This document shows positions 8,104 through 13,618 of a stretch of DNA of 13,618 nucleotides, piece after piece; position 1 is the stretch's first letter, and every line of letters starts with the position of its first letter. The notes beneath the pieces were generated by a model. It was not told the origin of the DNA. It saw only the letters and a list, made by a program, of their open reading frames with translations, and did not search any database. Source of the stretch: JABDPF01 sp037384065 (GTDB taxonomy: Bacteria > Pseudomonadota > Gammaproteobacteria > Xanthomonadales > SZUA-36); NCBI GenBank assembly GCA_037384065.1, contig JARROJ010000062.1:1-13618 (forward strand), given 5' to 3'. Made by a program: the position numbers and the translations under genes.

Positions 8104-8109
8104 TATGAT
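8104..8109 (+). promoter_or_regulatory. Candidate -10 box (TATGAT) for the 280-residue membrane protein
   Basis: TATGAT matches the -10 consensus at five of six positions and sits in the 56-bp gap after the RND pump, 26 nt before ATG 8136. No good -35 box is seen. It would allow this gene to be expressed apart from the efflux operon. Confidence 0.35.
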
Positions 8110-8135
8110 GACGGCTCGCGTTTCGGATTCCTGAA

Positions 8136-8978
8136 ATGGTCAGCTACCGCATCTACCAGTACACGTCGATCGCCCGGCCCCCGGATCCGTCCGAACCGGC
8201 GATGCGCGTGATCGGCTACCTGTTGCCGGTCGTCGCCGTGCTCGGCGCGGTGCTCGCCTGGCAGGACGGGCAGGACCTGGCCGGCGTGCTGCGGGAAGCG
8301 GTCCTGTTCGCCCTCGCGCTTTACGGCAGCTGGGCGCTGGCGCGCGAACTCGATCCGGACGATACGCCGACCGCGTTCCTGGGCGCGGGCGCCGCGCTGT
8401 TGGCGATGCTGCTGGCCGATGCGCCGGGCATCCTGATCGTCTACGTGACCCTGGGCCTGGTGCGCACGGTCAACCGGAGCTCGGGCCTGCCGGCGCGACA
8501 TACCGACGCGATCCTGCTGGCGGCGCTCGCGATCTGGCTCATGTACGCGATGGACAGCCCGCTGTACGGGCTGGTCGCCGGGCTGGCCTTCGCGCTCGAC
8601 GGCAGCCTGCGCGAGCCGCTACGGCGTCAGTGGCTGTTCGCCCTGATCTGTCTCGGCGCCATCGTCGTCTACACCGTCGACCACGGGTTCGGCCTCGCCC
8701 AGATCGGCGTGCCGGACTCGTTGTTCGAATGGCTGGGTCTGCTGTTCGTCGTCATCTTCGCGCTGGACGCCGCCCTGCTGAAGCGGGTGCGCGCGTGCGC
8801 CGACGTCAAGAGCCGACCGCTGGACGTGAACCGGGTGCGGGGCGGGATGACGGTGGGGTTCCTGGCGGCGCTGCAGGGGCTGACCGAGCCGGATCACGTC
8901 GTACTGATTATCGCGGTGCTGGCCGGGTTGTGTGTCGGGATCGCCTTGCGCAAGGGTTTCCGGGCGCCGGTCGCGTAA
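8136..8978 (+). CDS. Unrecognised polytopic inner-membrane protein
   Basis: I do not recognise this 280-residue protein. It is almost entirely hydrophobic, with about eight or nine candidate membrane segments near residues 24-42, 52-70, 78-94, 97-110, 124-140, 143-155, 166-181, 198-215, 237-248 and 254-271, some of them short. Short charged loops separate them, and the C-terminal tail is basic (LRKGFRAPVA). No cysteine or histidine cluster, nucleotide-binding motif or transporter signature was found. The first 22 residues (MVSYRIYQYTSIARPPDPSE...) are hydrophilic, so the true start could be ATG 8202, just before the first helix; neither start has a strong ribosome binding site (CGGA at 8124-8127 for 8136). 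It lies 56 nt behind the RND pump, with a candidate promoter of its own, and a hairpin containing its stop codon ends it. A functional link to efflux is possible but has no direct support. Confidence 0.8.
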   Translation: MVSYRIYQYTSIARPPDPSEPAMRVIGYLLPVVAVLGAVLAWQDGQDLAGVLREAVLFALALYGSWALARELDPDDTPTAFLGAGAALLAMLLADAPGILIVYVTLGLVRTVNRSSGLPARHTDAILLAALAIWLMYAMDSPLYGLVAGLAFALDGSLREPLRRQWLFALICLGAIVVYTVDHGFGLAQIGVPDSLFEWLGLLFVVIFALDAALLKRVRACADVKSRPLDVNRVRGGMTVGFLAALQGLTEPDHVVLIIAVLAGLCVGIALRKGFRAPVA

Positions 8979-8996
8979 GGCCGGCGCCCCTCGTTC
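8962..8996 (+). terminator. GC-rich hairpin containing the stop codon of the preceding gene
   Basis: GGGCGCCGG (8962-8970) pairs perfectly with CCGGCGCCC (8981-8989) around a 10-nt loop that holds the TAA stop at 8976-8978. CTCGTTCT follows. The stem is strong but the T run is poor, so this is a probable rather than certain intrinsic terminator. It separates the membrane-protein gene from the methyltransferase gene. Confidence 0.55.
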
Positions 8997-9002
8997 TATA
9001 CT
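8997..9002 (+). promoter_or_regulatory. Candidate -10 box (TATACT) for the exported methyltransferase gene
   Basis: TATACT lies directly behind the terminator-like hairpin and 25 nt before ATG 9028. It would give a leader of about 19 nt carrying the strong ribosome binding site GGAGGG (9017-9022). No -35 consensus is visible, because that position falls inside the hairpin. Confidence 0.4.
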
Positions 9003-9027
9003 GTTCTGTCGAACCTGGAGGGTTTAA

Positions 9028-9876
9028 ATGAAAGCAATACTGATTTCCCTGATCTGCCTGCTGAGCGGCGGTGTCGCAACGGCGTCCGACCTGTCGGTCG
9101 AGGCGCGTATCGAACAGGCCATGTTCGGCGAGCACCGCTCCGCGGCGAACATCGAGCGCAACCGGTACCGCCACCCCGTCGGGACGCTCTCGTTCTTCGG
9201 CCTGGAAGACGGCATGACCGTCATGGAAATCTGGCCGGGCGGCGGCTGGTATACCGAGATCCTGGCTCCGGTCATGAAGGACCATGGCACGTACATCGTC
9301 GCCAGCTGGGACGTCGACGTGCCGGACCAGCCGGGTTACCGCTACAACCTGCACAAGGCGATGCTGGAAAAATTCGCAGCCGCGCCGGAGCTTTACGGCG
9401 AAGTCGGTGTCGTCGGCTACTCGCCGCCGCAATCGGCGTCGCTGGGTGAGGCCGATTCGGTCGACCTGCTGCTGACCTTCCGCAACACGCACGGCTGGAT
9501 CAACGACGGTGACGCCCAGGACATCTACGCCGAGTTTGCCCGCGTCATCAAGCCGGGCGGGGTGCTGGGCGTCGTCCAGCACCGGGCGCCGCAAGGCGCT
9601 GACGCCGTGGAATCCGCGAAGACCGGCTACGTGCCGGAGGCTGCGGTCATCGCGATGGCCGAAGCGGCGGGCCTGGTTTTCGAAGGCCGTTCGGAAGTAA
9701 ACGCCAACCCGCGTGACAACCACGACCACGAGTTCGGGGTCTGGACCCTGCCGCCCAGCCTGCGCGCCTGCCGGGATATCGAGGACGAAGCCGAGAAGGC
9801 CGCCTGCACCGACACGTATCGCGCGATCGGTGAAAGCGATCGCATGACGCTGAAATTCCGTAAGCCCGCGAACTGA
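9028..9876 (+). CDS. Exported class I methyltransferase-fold protein (COG4798 type)
   Basis: This 282-residue protein opens with a clear Sec signal peptide, MKAILISLICLLSGGVATA, with likely cleavage after A19. It then carries a class I SAM-methyltransferase core. The motif I equivalent is VMEIWPGGGWYTEILAP (65-81), where the usual acidic E/DxGxGxG pattern is modified to E-I-W-P-G-G-G-W. A later motif is LLLTFRNTHGW (147-157), and RVIKPGGVLGVVQHR (172-186) is the typical motif III-like strand and loop. The C-terminal domain ends with CRDIEDEAEKAAC, whose cysteines (C248, C260) could form a disulfide in the periplasm. These features match the predicted methyltransferases of COG4798, whose substrate I do not know. 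The puzzle is the apparent export, since SAM is cytosolic. A strong GGAGGG precedes the ATG. It is convergent with yheS, and no neighbour suggests a pathway. Confidence 0.88.
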   Translation: MKAILISLICLLSGGVATASDLSVEARIEQAMFGEHRSAANIERNRYRHPVGTLSFFGLEDGMTVMEIWPGGGWYTEILAPVMKDHGTYIVASWDVDVPDQPGYRYNLHKAMLEKFAAAPELYGEVGVVGYSPPQSASLGEADSVDLLLTFRNTHGWINDGDAQDIYAEFARVIKPGGVLGVVQHRAPQGADAVESAKTGYVPEAAVIAMAEAAGLVFEGRSEVNANPRDNHDHEFGVWTLPPSLRACRDIEDEAEKAACTDTYRAIGESDRMTLKFRKPAN

Positions 9877-9888
9877 AGCCCGGGGCCT

Positions 9889-9904
9889 GGACCGGTTTCG
9901 GTCT
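9889..9904. terminator. Weak hairpin between the convergent methyltransferase and yheS genes
   Basis: GACCG (9890-9894) pairs with CGGTC (9899-9903) around GTTT, with a possible G-T pair closing it at 9889 and 9904. It fills the 27-nt convergent gap and touches the yheS stop. There is no T run on either side, so a terminator role is only a suggestion. Confidence 0.25.
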
Positions 9905-11799
9905 CAGCCGCTCGCTTCGTCGAGCGCGGCGCTGGCCTCGAGCCAGTCCGATTCGAGCCGCTCCAGGGCGCCTCTGAGGCCGGCCTGCTCCCGCAGCAGG
10001 CCGGTCATTTCGTCCTTGCGGCCTTCGTCCGTGTAGAGGTTGGTATCCGCGAGGCGCCGTTCGACGGCCTGTAACGCGTCGCGCCGGGCGTCGAGTTCGC
10101 GCTCGATCCGGCGTACGCGATCGGTCAGCGGCTTCAGTCGACGCCGCTTTTCGGCCTCGGCGCGGCGCCGGTCGCGGCGGTCCGCGTCGCCGTTCGCTCC
10201 GCCGCGTTCCGCTGGCGGGCTTGCTCCGTCCTGCTGCGCCTTCAACCAATCCGCGTACTCGTCGATGCTGCGATCGAAACGCTGCACGCCCCCATCGTGA
10301 ACCACCCACAGGTCGTCACAGACGCTGCGCAGCAGATGCCGGTCGTGCGCGATCACGACGATCGCACCCTCGAAGTCGACCAGCGCCAGGCTCAGCGCCT
10401 GGCGCATCTCGAGATCGAGGTGGTTGGTCGGTTCGTCGAGCAGCAGCAGGTTGGGCCGCTGCCGGATCATCAATGCGAGCACCAGCCGGGCTTTTTCACC
10501 GCCCGAGAAGGGCGCCACCGGGTCAAAGACGCGGTCGCCACTGAAATCGAAGCCGCCCAGGAAGCGGCGCACTTCCGACTCCGGCAGGCCCGGGTCGACC
10601 TGCAGCAAATGCGCGGCCGGGCTCATTGACGGCTCCAGCTGGTCCATCTGGTGCTGCGCGAAGTAGCCGATCCGCGTGTCACGGCTGAGGCTGCGCCGGC
10701 CCGCGAGCAGGGTGCCGCCGTCGGCGATCGCCTTCACCAGCGTCGACTTGCCGGCGCCGTTGACGCCGAGCAGCCCGATACGATCGCCGGCCGAGATCAG
10801 CAGGTCGACCGCGCGCAGAACCTCGAGTTCGCCGTAACCCGCCGTCACCGATTCCAGCTGGACGAGGTGCTGGGGCTGGCGCTCCGGCTCGAGAAACGAG
10901 AAGTGGAAGGGCGAATCGACATGCGCCGGCGCGATCGTCGTCATCCGTTCGAGCATTTTCAGCCGGCTCTGGGCCTGGCGGGCCTTGGAGGCCTTGTAGC
11001 GGAAGCGATCGACGTAGGCCTGGATGTGTTTCACCTCGCGTTGCTGGCGGCGATACAGGGCCTGCTGCTGCGCGAGCCGGGCGCTGCGCTGCTGCTCGAA
11101 GTCGCTGTAATTGCCGCTGTACAGGCGAATCCGCCGGTGTTCGATGTGCGCGATGGTGTCGCAGACGGCGTCGAGAAAGTCACGGTCGTGCGAGATGACC
11201 ATCAGGATGCCCGGGTAGCTGCGCAGCCACTGCTCCAGCCACAGAATCGCGGGCAGGTCGAGATGGTTGGTCGGTTCATCCAGCAACAGGATGTCGGAGC
11301 GACGCATCAGGGCGCGCGCCAGGTTGAGCCGCATGCGCCAGCCGCCCGAGAAGTCGTCGACCGGCCGGGCGGTGTCATCCGGTGAGAAGCCCAGTCCCGC
11401 CAGCAGGCGCCCGGCGCGGGCTTCGGCCGTGAACCCGTCGAGCGTCTCCAGGCGCTCGTACAGTTCGTGCAGGCGCTCGGCGTCGCCGCCGTTCTCGGCC
11501 CGGGCGATGGCGCGTTGCACCGCGCGCAACTCCGGGTCGCCGTCCTGGACGAATTCCAGCGCGGGGCGGCGCCCGGACGGGCTCAATTGTTCGACGTGCG
11601 CGATTTGCGCGTTTGCCGGCAGGTTCAGGCTGCCCTGGTCGGCCTCCAGTTCACCCAGGATCAGGGCGAACAGCGACGATTTTCCGCAGCCGTTGGCGCC
11701 GACCAGGCCGAGGCGCTGCCGCGCATGCACCTGGAAGCCCGCTTCCTCGAACAGGAGCTTGCTGCCGCGCCGCAGGGCGATGTCGTTGAACTGGATCAA
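9904..11799 (-). CDS. yheS: ABC-F family ATPase YheS
   Basis: This is a cytosolic ABC-F protein with two nucleotide-binding domains and no membrane segments, 631 residues against about 637 for E. coli YheS. ABC-F proteins bind the ribosomal E site and act on translation. NBD1 has Walker A GANGCGKS (34-41), signature FSGGW (150-154), Walker B LLLDE (171-175) and H204. The interdomain linker (about 235-290, rich in Q, R and K, including HIQAYVDRFRYKASKARQAQ) is the P-site tRNA interaction motif. NBD2 has GVNGAGKS (345-352), FSGGE (431-435), LLLLDE (451-456) and H485. Residues 540-631 are a charged coiled-coil C-terminal domain. Both catalytic glutamates are present, so it should be an active ATPase. 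The start is TTG 11799: MIQFNDIALRRG aligns with the E. coli N terminus and no ATG or GTG is suitable. Several antibiotic-resistance ABC-F proteins exist, but the overall match is to the housekeeping YheS branch. Confidence 0.95.
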   Translation of the reverse strand: MIQFNDIALRRGSKLLFEEAGFQVHARQRLGLVGANGCGKSSLFALILGELEADQGSLNLPANAQIAHVEQLSPSGRRPALEFVQDGDPELRAVQRAIARAENGGDAERLHELYERLETLDGFTAEARAGRLLAGLGFSPDDTARPVDDFSGGWRMRLNLARALMRRSDILLLDEPTNHLDLPAILWLEQWLRSYPGILMVISHDRDFLDAVCDTIAHIEHRRIRLYSGNYSDFEQQRSARLAQQQALYRRQQREVKHIQAYVDRFRYKASKARQAQSRLKMLERMTTIAPAHVDSPFHFSFLEPERQPQHLVQLESVTAGYGELEVLRAVDLLISAGDRIGLLGVNGAGKSTLVKAIADGGTLLAGRRSLSRDTRIGYFAQHQMDQLEPSMSPAAHLLQVDPGLPESEVRRFLGGFDFSGDRVFDPVAPFSGGEKARLVLALMIRQRPNLLLLDEPTNHLDLEMRQALSLALVDFEGAIVVIAHDRHLLRSVCDDLWVVHDGGVQRFDRSIDEYADWLKAQQDGASPPAERGGANGDADRRDRRRAEAEKRRRLKPLTDRVRRIERELDARRDALQAVERRLADTNLYTDEGRKDEMTGLLREQAGLRGALERLESDWLEASAALDEASG

Positions 11800-11830
11800 G
11801 GCTGGTTTGTATCCCGACCGGTGCCGAAAG

Positions 11831-11849
11831 GGGCGCTATTATAGCGCCC
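11831..11849. promoter_or_regulatory. Perfect 19-nt palindrome with -10 sequences in the yheS divergent gap
   Basis: GGGCGCTAT (11831-11839), a central T, and ATAGCGCCC (11841-11849) form a perfect 9-bp inverted repeat. On the minus strand it holds an exact TATAAT (11843-11838), 38 nt before the yheS TTG. On the plus strand it holds TATTAT (11837-11842), which would start transcription at about the A of ATG 11850. It could be a shared promoter, an operator or an RNA hairpin. The symmetry is seen; the function is inferred. Confidence 0.5.
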
Positions 11850-12452
11850 ATGAAGAACACGTTTTTCGTCCTGTTACTGGTGCTCTCGATCCTGGCCGTG
11901 CGCGGCTGGGAGCAGCGCGAGCGCGTGTATCCGCCCGGGGTGCTGGTGCCGGAATACCCGCAGCAGACGGCGCCCGCGGATGCCGGCCCCATTACGCGCG
12001 ACGAATACGTGCTCACGCCGCGCGCCGGTTTCCGCCTGCGCGCCCGCGTCCTGTCGCGCGAGGACTATCGTTGGAGCGACGGCGCGGATCTCTCGCCGGT
12101 CGATCTCGCGCTGGGCTGGGGCGTGATGTCCGATCAGTCGGTGCTCGACCGTATCGACATCACGCAGGGATCGCGCTGGTACTTCACGCGCTACGAGCAC
12201 CCGGCGCCGATCAGCGACCGGCAGATCATCCGGCACAGCGCGAACATGCATCTGATTCCGGCGAACGACTGGGTGGCGGACAAACTGGACGACGTGCGGG
12301 CCAGCGACATCGTTCAGTTACGCGGTCTTTTGGTCGACGTGGACCGTGCCGACGGCTTCTACTGGCGCACCTCGATGACCCGCGAGGATACCGGAAACGG
12401 TTCCTGTGAGCTGTTCTACGTGGAACATGTACACGTCGAACCCGGGGGCTGA
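11850..12452 (+). CDS. Exported or membrane-anchored protein of unknown function
   Basis: This 200-residue protein starts with a hydrophobic N terminus (MKNTFFVLLLVLSILAVRGWEQ) that looks like a signal anchor rather than a cleaved peptide, since no AxA site follows. The remainder is soluble and mixed alpha/beta. Striking, probably conserved stretches are LSREDYRWSDGADLSPVDLA (68-87) running into LGWGVMSD, then HSANMHLIPAN (129-139), IVQLRGLLVDVD (154-165) and the C-terminal TREDTGNGSCELFYVEHV (177-194). I recall similar proteins of unknown function in gammaproteobacteria but know no assigned role. Topology places the soluble part in the periplasm if the anchor is N-in. The ATG abuts the palindrome at 11831-11849 with no normally spaced ribosome binding site (AGGGG at 11829-11833 is 16 nt away), suggesting leaderless or hairpin-affected initiation. 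It is divergent from yheS, and the next gene follows after 84 nt. Confidence 0.8.
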   Translation: MKNTFFVLLLVLSILAVRGWEQRERVYPPGVLVPEYPQQTAPADAGPITRDEYVLTPRAGFRLRARVLSREDYRWSDGADLSPVDLALGWGVMSDQSVLDRIDITQGSRWYFTRYEHPAPISDRQIIRHSANMHLIPANDWVADKLDDVRASDIVQLRGLLVDVDRADGFYWRTSMTREDTGNGSCELFYVEHVHVEPGG

Positions 12453-12536
12453 AGAAACGGCGCGGGCGTCTCGGAGTATTGAATTCAGGCCCGGCTTTGC
12501 CGCACTATTGGCTCTGGCCGAACATGCGGGGAGATC

Positions 12537-13340
12537 ATGTCGGAAGCGAAGTCCAGCCAGCCCGATCCGGCGCCGGAACAGCCCAAGCCGTTCGTCGCGC
12601 CGTGTCACGACCGGCCACCGTCCGCCACCCTCCAATGGTTGCGGGACGGTTGGCGCGACTATCGCGCGGCGCCCGGCCTGAGCATCGCCTGGGGCACGTT
12701 CTGCATGCTGTTGTCCTGGAGCGTCGCCTGGATGGCATGGCGGGTCGGCGGCTGGGTGCTGTTGTTGAGCCTGTTGTCGGGCTTTGTCTTCGTCGCACCG
12801 CTGCTCGCATTCGGCATGTACTCGATCAGCCGCAAACTGTGCATGGGGCGAACCCCGACCTTCGCCGGGACGCTGCGCGCGGTGCGCCGACCGATCGCCA
12901 ATTCCCTGGTGTTCGCGCTGGTTCTGCTCGTGATCTTCCTGATCTGGGCCCGCGCGGCCTCGATGGTGCACATCTTTTTTCCGAGCACCGGCACGCTCCA
13001 CCTGCGTGAAATGGCCGTTTACCTCGGAGTCGGCTCCGCGGTCGGCGCGTGCTTCGCCTACGCCTGCTTCGCCGCCTCGGTGTTCTCCCTTCCGTTCATC
13101 GCGAATCGGGACGTCGACGTCATCACCGCCGTGGTTTCGAGCGTCAACGCGGTGTTGCGCAACCGGTGGACGATGTTCGCCTGGGCGGTGATCGTCGCCA
13201 CCCTCACGGGCGTGGGTTTCATGACCGGGATGATCGGCTTCATCGTCATCATGCCCTGGCTCGGGTACGCGACCTGGCACGGTTACCGTGACAGCCTCGA
13301 CGTCGACGGCTGGGACGTTCTGCCGGCGCACCACGACTGA
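12537..13340 (+). CDS. DUF2189 domain-containing inner-membrane protein
   Basis: This 267-residue integral membrane protein resembles the DUF2189 (COG5473) family of unknown function. A hydrophilic, proline-rich cytoplasmic N terminus (1-30) precedes the family-type WLRDGWRDYRAAPGLSIAWG segment (34-53). About six helices follow near 48-66, 72-95, 122-143, 161-187, 211-228 and 228-245. Other family-like features are SLPFIANRDVDVITAVVSSV (184-203), the N-x-x-x-M-x-x-W-A stretch (209-216), and the ending MPWLGYATWHGYRDSLD (239-255). I recall DUF2189 genes near cytochrome oxidase genes in some genomes; none is seen here. GGGGAG (12528-12533) precedes the ATG by only 3 nt, a short spacing. The 84-nt gap to the upstream gene contains only a weak promoter candidate (TTGAAT at 12479-12484 and CACTAT at 12503-12508), so co-transcription with the 200-residue protein gene is equally possible. 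Confidence 0.85.
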   Translation: MSEAKSSQPDPAPEQPKPFVAPCHDRPPSATLQWLRDGWRDYRAAPGLSIAWGTFCMLLSWSVAWMAWRVGGWVLLLSLLSGFVFVAPLLAFGMYSISRKLCMGRTPTFAGTLRAVRRPIANSLVFALVLLVIFLIWARAASMVHIFFPSTGTLHLREMAVYLGVGSAVGACFAYACFAASVFSLPFIANRDVDVITAVVSSVNAVLRNRWTMFAWAVIVATLTGVGFMTGMIGFIVIMPWLGYATWHGYRDSLDVDGWDVLPAHHD

Positions 13341-13354
13341 CGCCACCGGTCTGG

Positions 13355-13377
13355 GGCCAGCTTGCGCGTTTTTCGCA
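13355..13377 (+). repeat. 23-nt direct repeat, copy 1
   Basis: This begins GGCCAGCTTGCG and ends TTTCGCA. It matches 13593-13615 at 21 of 23 positions, in the same orientation and 238 nt away. It lies 15 nt after the DUF2189 stop codon. The repeat family is not known to me. Confidence 0.7.
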
Positions 13378-13392
13378 TTTGGCGGCCGGATA

Positions 13393-13474
13393 CCCATCGC
13401 CGGGGAACGCTCGGGTACGTCCCTGTAACGCTTGGACGGCGCCATCCCTGGCGCCGTACATCCCCGGCGACGGG
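13393..13474. repeat. Long-range inverted repeat enclosing an inner hairpin
   Basis: The arm TCGCCGGGGA (13397-13406) is the exact reverse complement of TCCCCGGCGA (13461-13470). After one mismatch it extends by three more pairs (CCC 13393-13395 with GGG 13472-13474). The 54-nt interior includes the perfect hairpin at 13436-13457. The element could fold as a branched RNA or a cruciform and resembles a REP/BIME-like repeat. No T run follows, so it is not a standard terminator. Confidence 0.6.
13436..13457. repeat. Perfect 9-bp hairpin, loop TCCC
   Basis: ACGGCGCCA (13436-13444) and TGGCGCCGT (13449-13457) are perfect complements around TCCC. It is the inner stem of the larger inverted repeat. 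ACATCCCC follows, with no U tract, so a repeat or mRNA 3'-end-stabilising role is more likely than termination. Confidence 0.6.
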
Positions 13475-13519
13475 CATCCGACCGCCCCGACACGCCGTCG
13501 ACTACCGAAACAAGACGCG

Positions 13520-13550
13520 CCCCTGCAGGGCTCCCTGAGGGGTTTCTTCT
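13520..13550 (+). terminator. Probable Rho-independent terminator
   Basis: CCCCT (13520-13524) pairs with AGGGG (13538-13542). After a bulged G13525, CAGG (13526-13529) pairs with CCTG (13534-13537) around a GCTC loop. TTTCTTCT follows directly. The stem and T-rich tail fit an intrinsic terminator for plus-strand transcription, presumably of the DUF2189 gene 180 nt upstream, which would give it a long structured 3' UTR. Confidence 0.6.
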
Positions 13551-13552
13551 CT

Positions 13553-13575
13553 GTGGGAGCGGCTTCAGCCGCGAC
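13553..13575 (+). repeat. REP-like extragenic palindrome
   Basis: GTGGGAGCGGCTTCAGCCGC, running on through GAC, has the layout of REP elements seen in Pseudomonas and Xanthomonadales: a short conserved head (GTGGGA or GTAGGA) followed by a hairpin. The stem here is GCGGC/GCCGC with a TTCA loop (13559-13572). Such elements are usually mobilised by a RAYT (REP-associated tyrosine) transposase encoded elsewhere. Only one copy is visible in this window. Confidence 0.65.
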
Positions 13576-13592
13576 AGGCGCTACGCAGTTGC

Positions 13593-13615
13593 GGCCAGCT
13601 TGCGGGTCTTTCGCA
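13593..13615 (+). repeat. 23-nt direct repeat, copy 2
   Basis: This second copy of the repeat at 13355-13377 differs at two positions (C to G and T to C). It lies 17 nt after the REP-like palindrome and 3 nt before the window edge, so a larger repeat unit may continue beyond it. Confidence 0.7.
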
Positions 13616-13618
13616 CGT

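Larger units (their letters stand above)
13341..13618. other. Gene-free, palindrome-rich tail of the window
   Basis: No credible gene is seen in these 278 bp; open frames on the minus strand only extend shadows of the DUF2189 gene. The stretch holds two copies of a 23-nt repeat, a nested pair of inverted repeats, a terminator-like hairpin and a REP-like palindrome, each listed separately. Such a density of palindromes is typical of an extragenic repeat island between transcription units. Confidence 0.7.

Noticed and set aside
8105..8134. Nine-codon open frame (starting ATGATGACG) before the 280-residue membrane protein, as a leader peptide
   Set aside because: Its start overlaps the candidate -10 box, so it would not be in the transcript from that promoter; no regulatory codon run is present.
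9904..11799. Antibiotic-resistance ABC-F protein (Vga, Lsa or Msr type)
   Set aside because: Length, linker, C-terminal coiled coil and the N-terminal alignment all fit the housekeeping YheS branch.
11267..12409. 380-codon plus-strand frame across the start of yheS and the next gene
   Set aside because: It is antisense to yheS and then out of frame within the 200-residue protein gene; the product is Arg/Ser-rich with no motifs.
12318..13493. 391-codon minus-strand frame over the DUF2189 gene and tail
   Set aside because: Low-complexity antisense translation; DUF2189-like membrane topology is clear on the plus strand.
13341..13618. CRISPR array or tRNA gene in the right-hand tail
   Set aside because: Only two 23-nt copies, 238 nt apart, with no regular spacers; no cloverleaf or CCA-ending acceptor stem was found.

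Overview
This is a GC-rich chromosomal window from a Gram-negative bacterium, most likely a gammaproteobacterium. The reasons are a YheS-type ABC-F protein that aligns along its whole length with what I remember of the E. coli protein, a PurU, an AcrB/HAE1-type RND pump with its periplasmic adaptor, Sec signal peptides, and a REP-like palindrome of the Pseudomonas/Xanthomonadales kind at the right end. The exact genus cannot be read from the window. It looks like ordinary core and near-core chromosome: no integrase, transposase, phage gene, CRISPR array, toxin-antitoxin pair, tRNA or rRNA was seen.

Layout. (1) 1-1336, minus strand: purU (formyltetrahydrofolate deformylase) followed by a Na+-dependent NSS-family symporter that runs off the left edge; the stop and start codons share one base (TGATG). 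(2) 1510-3844, plus strand: an 11-nt-overlapping pair, a POT/PTR2 proton-coupled peptide transporter and a divergent SDR-fold protein lacking the Tyr-x-x-x-Lys active site. (3) 3918-8079, plus strand: a two-gene RND efflux operon (periplasmic adaptor, then inner-membrane pump) without its own outer-membrane channel or regulator. (4) 8136-8978: an unrecognised polytopic membrane protein ending in a hairpin that contains its stop codon. (5) 9028-9876: an exported class I methyltransferase-fold protein (COG4798 type). (6) 9904-11799, minus strand: the ABC-F ATPase YheS, convergent with (5). (7) 11850-12452: a small exported or membrane-anchored protein of unknown function, divergent from yheS across a perfect 19-nt palindrome. 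(8) 12537-13340: a DUF2189-type membrane protein. (9) 13341-13618: 278 bp without a gene, packed with palindromes, a likely terminator, a REP-like element and two copies of a 23-nt repeat.

How it fits together. The window is rich in envelope and transport functions (NSS symporter, POT transporter, RND pump, three uncharacterised membrane or exported proteins), but these look like separate small transcription units, not one system. In most gaps there is a single A/T-rich -10-like hexamer (TATACT, TATGAT, TATGAT, TATACT, and TATAAT on the minus strand) 25-38 nt before the start codon. This supports short leaders and the start sites chosen here, although good -35 boxes are not visible. I found no convincing previously undescribed multi-gene system. 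The best leads are the degenerate-active-site SDR coupled to a peptide transporter, the palindrome shared by yheS and the unknown small protein (with a possible leaderless start), the methyltransferase-like protein that appears to be exported, and the repeat cluster at the right end.
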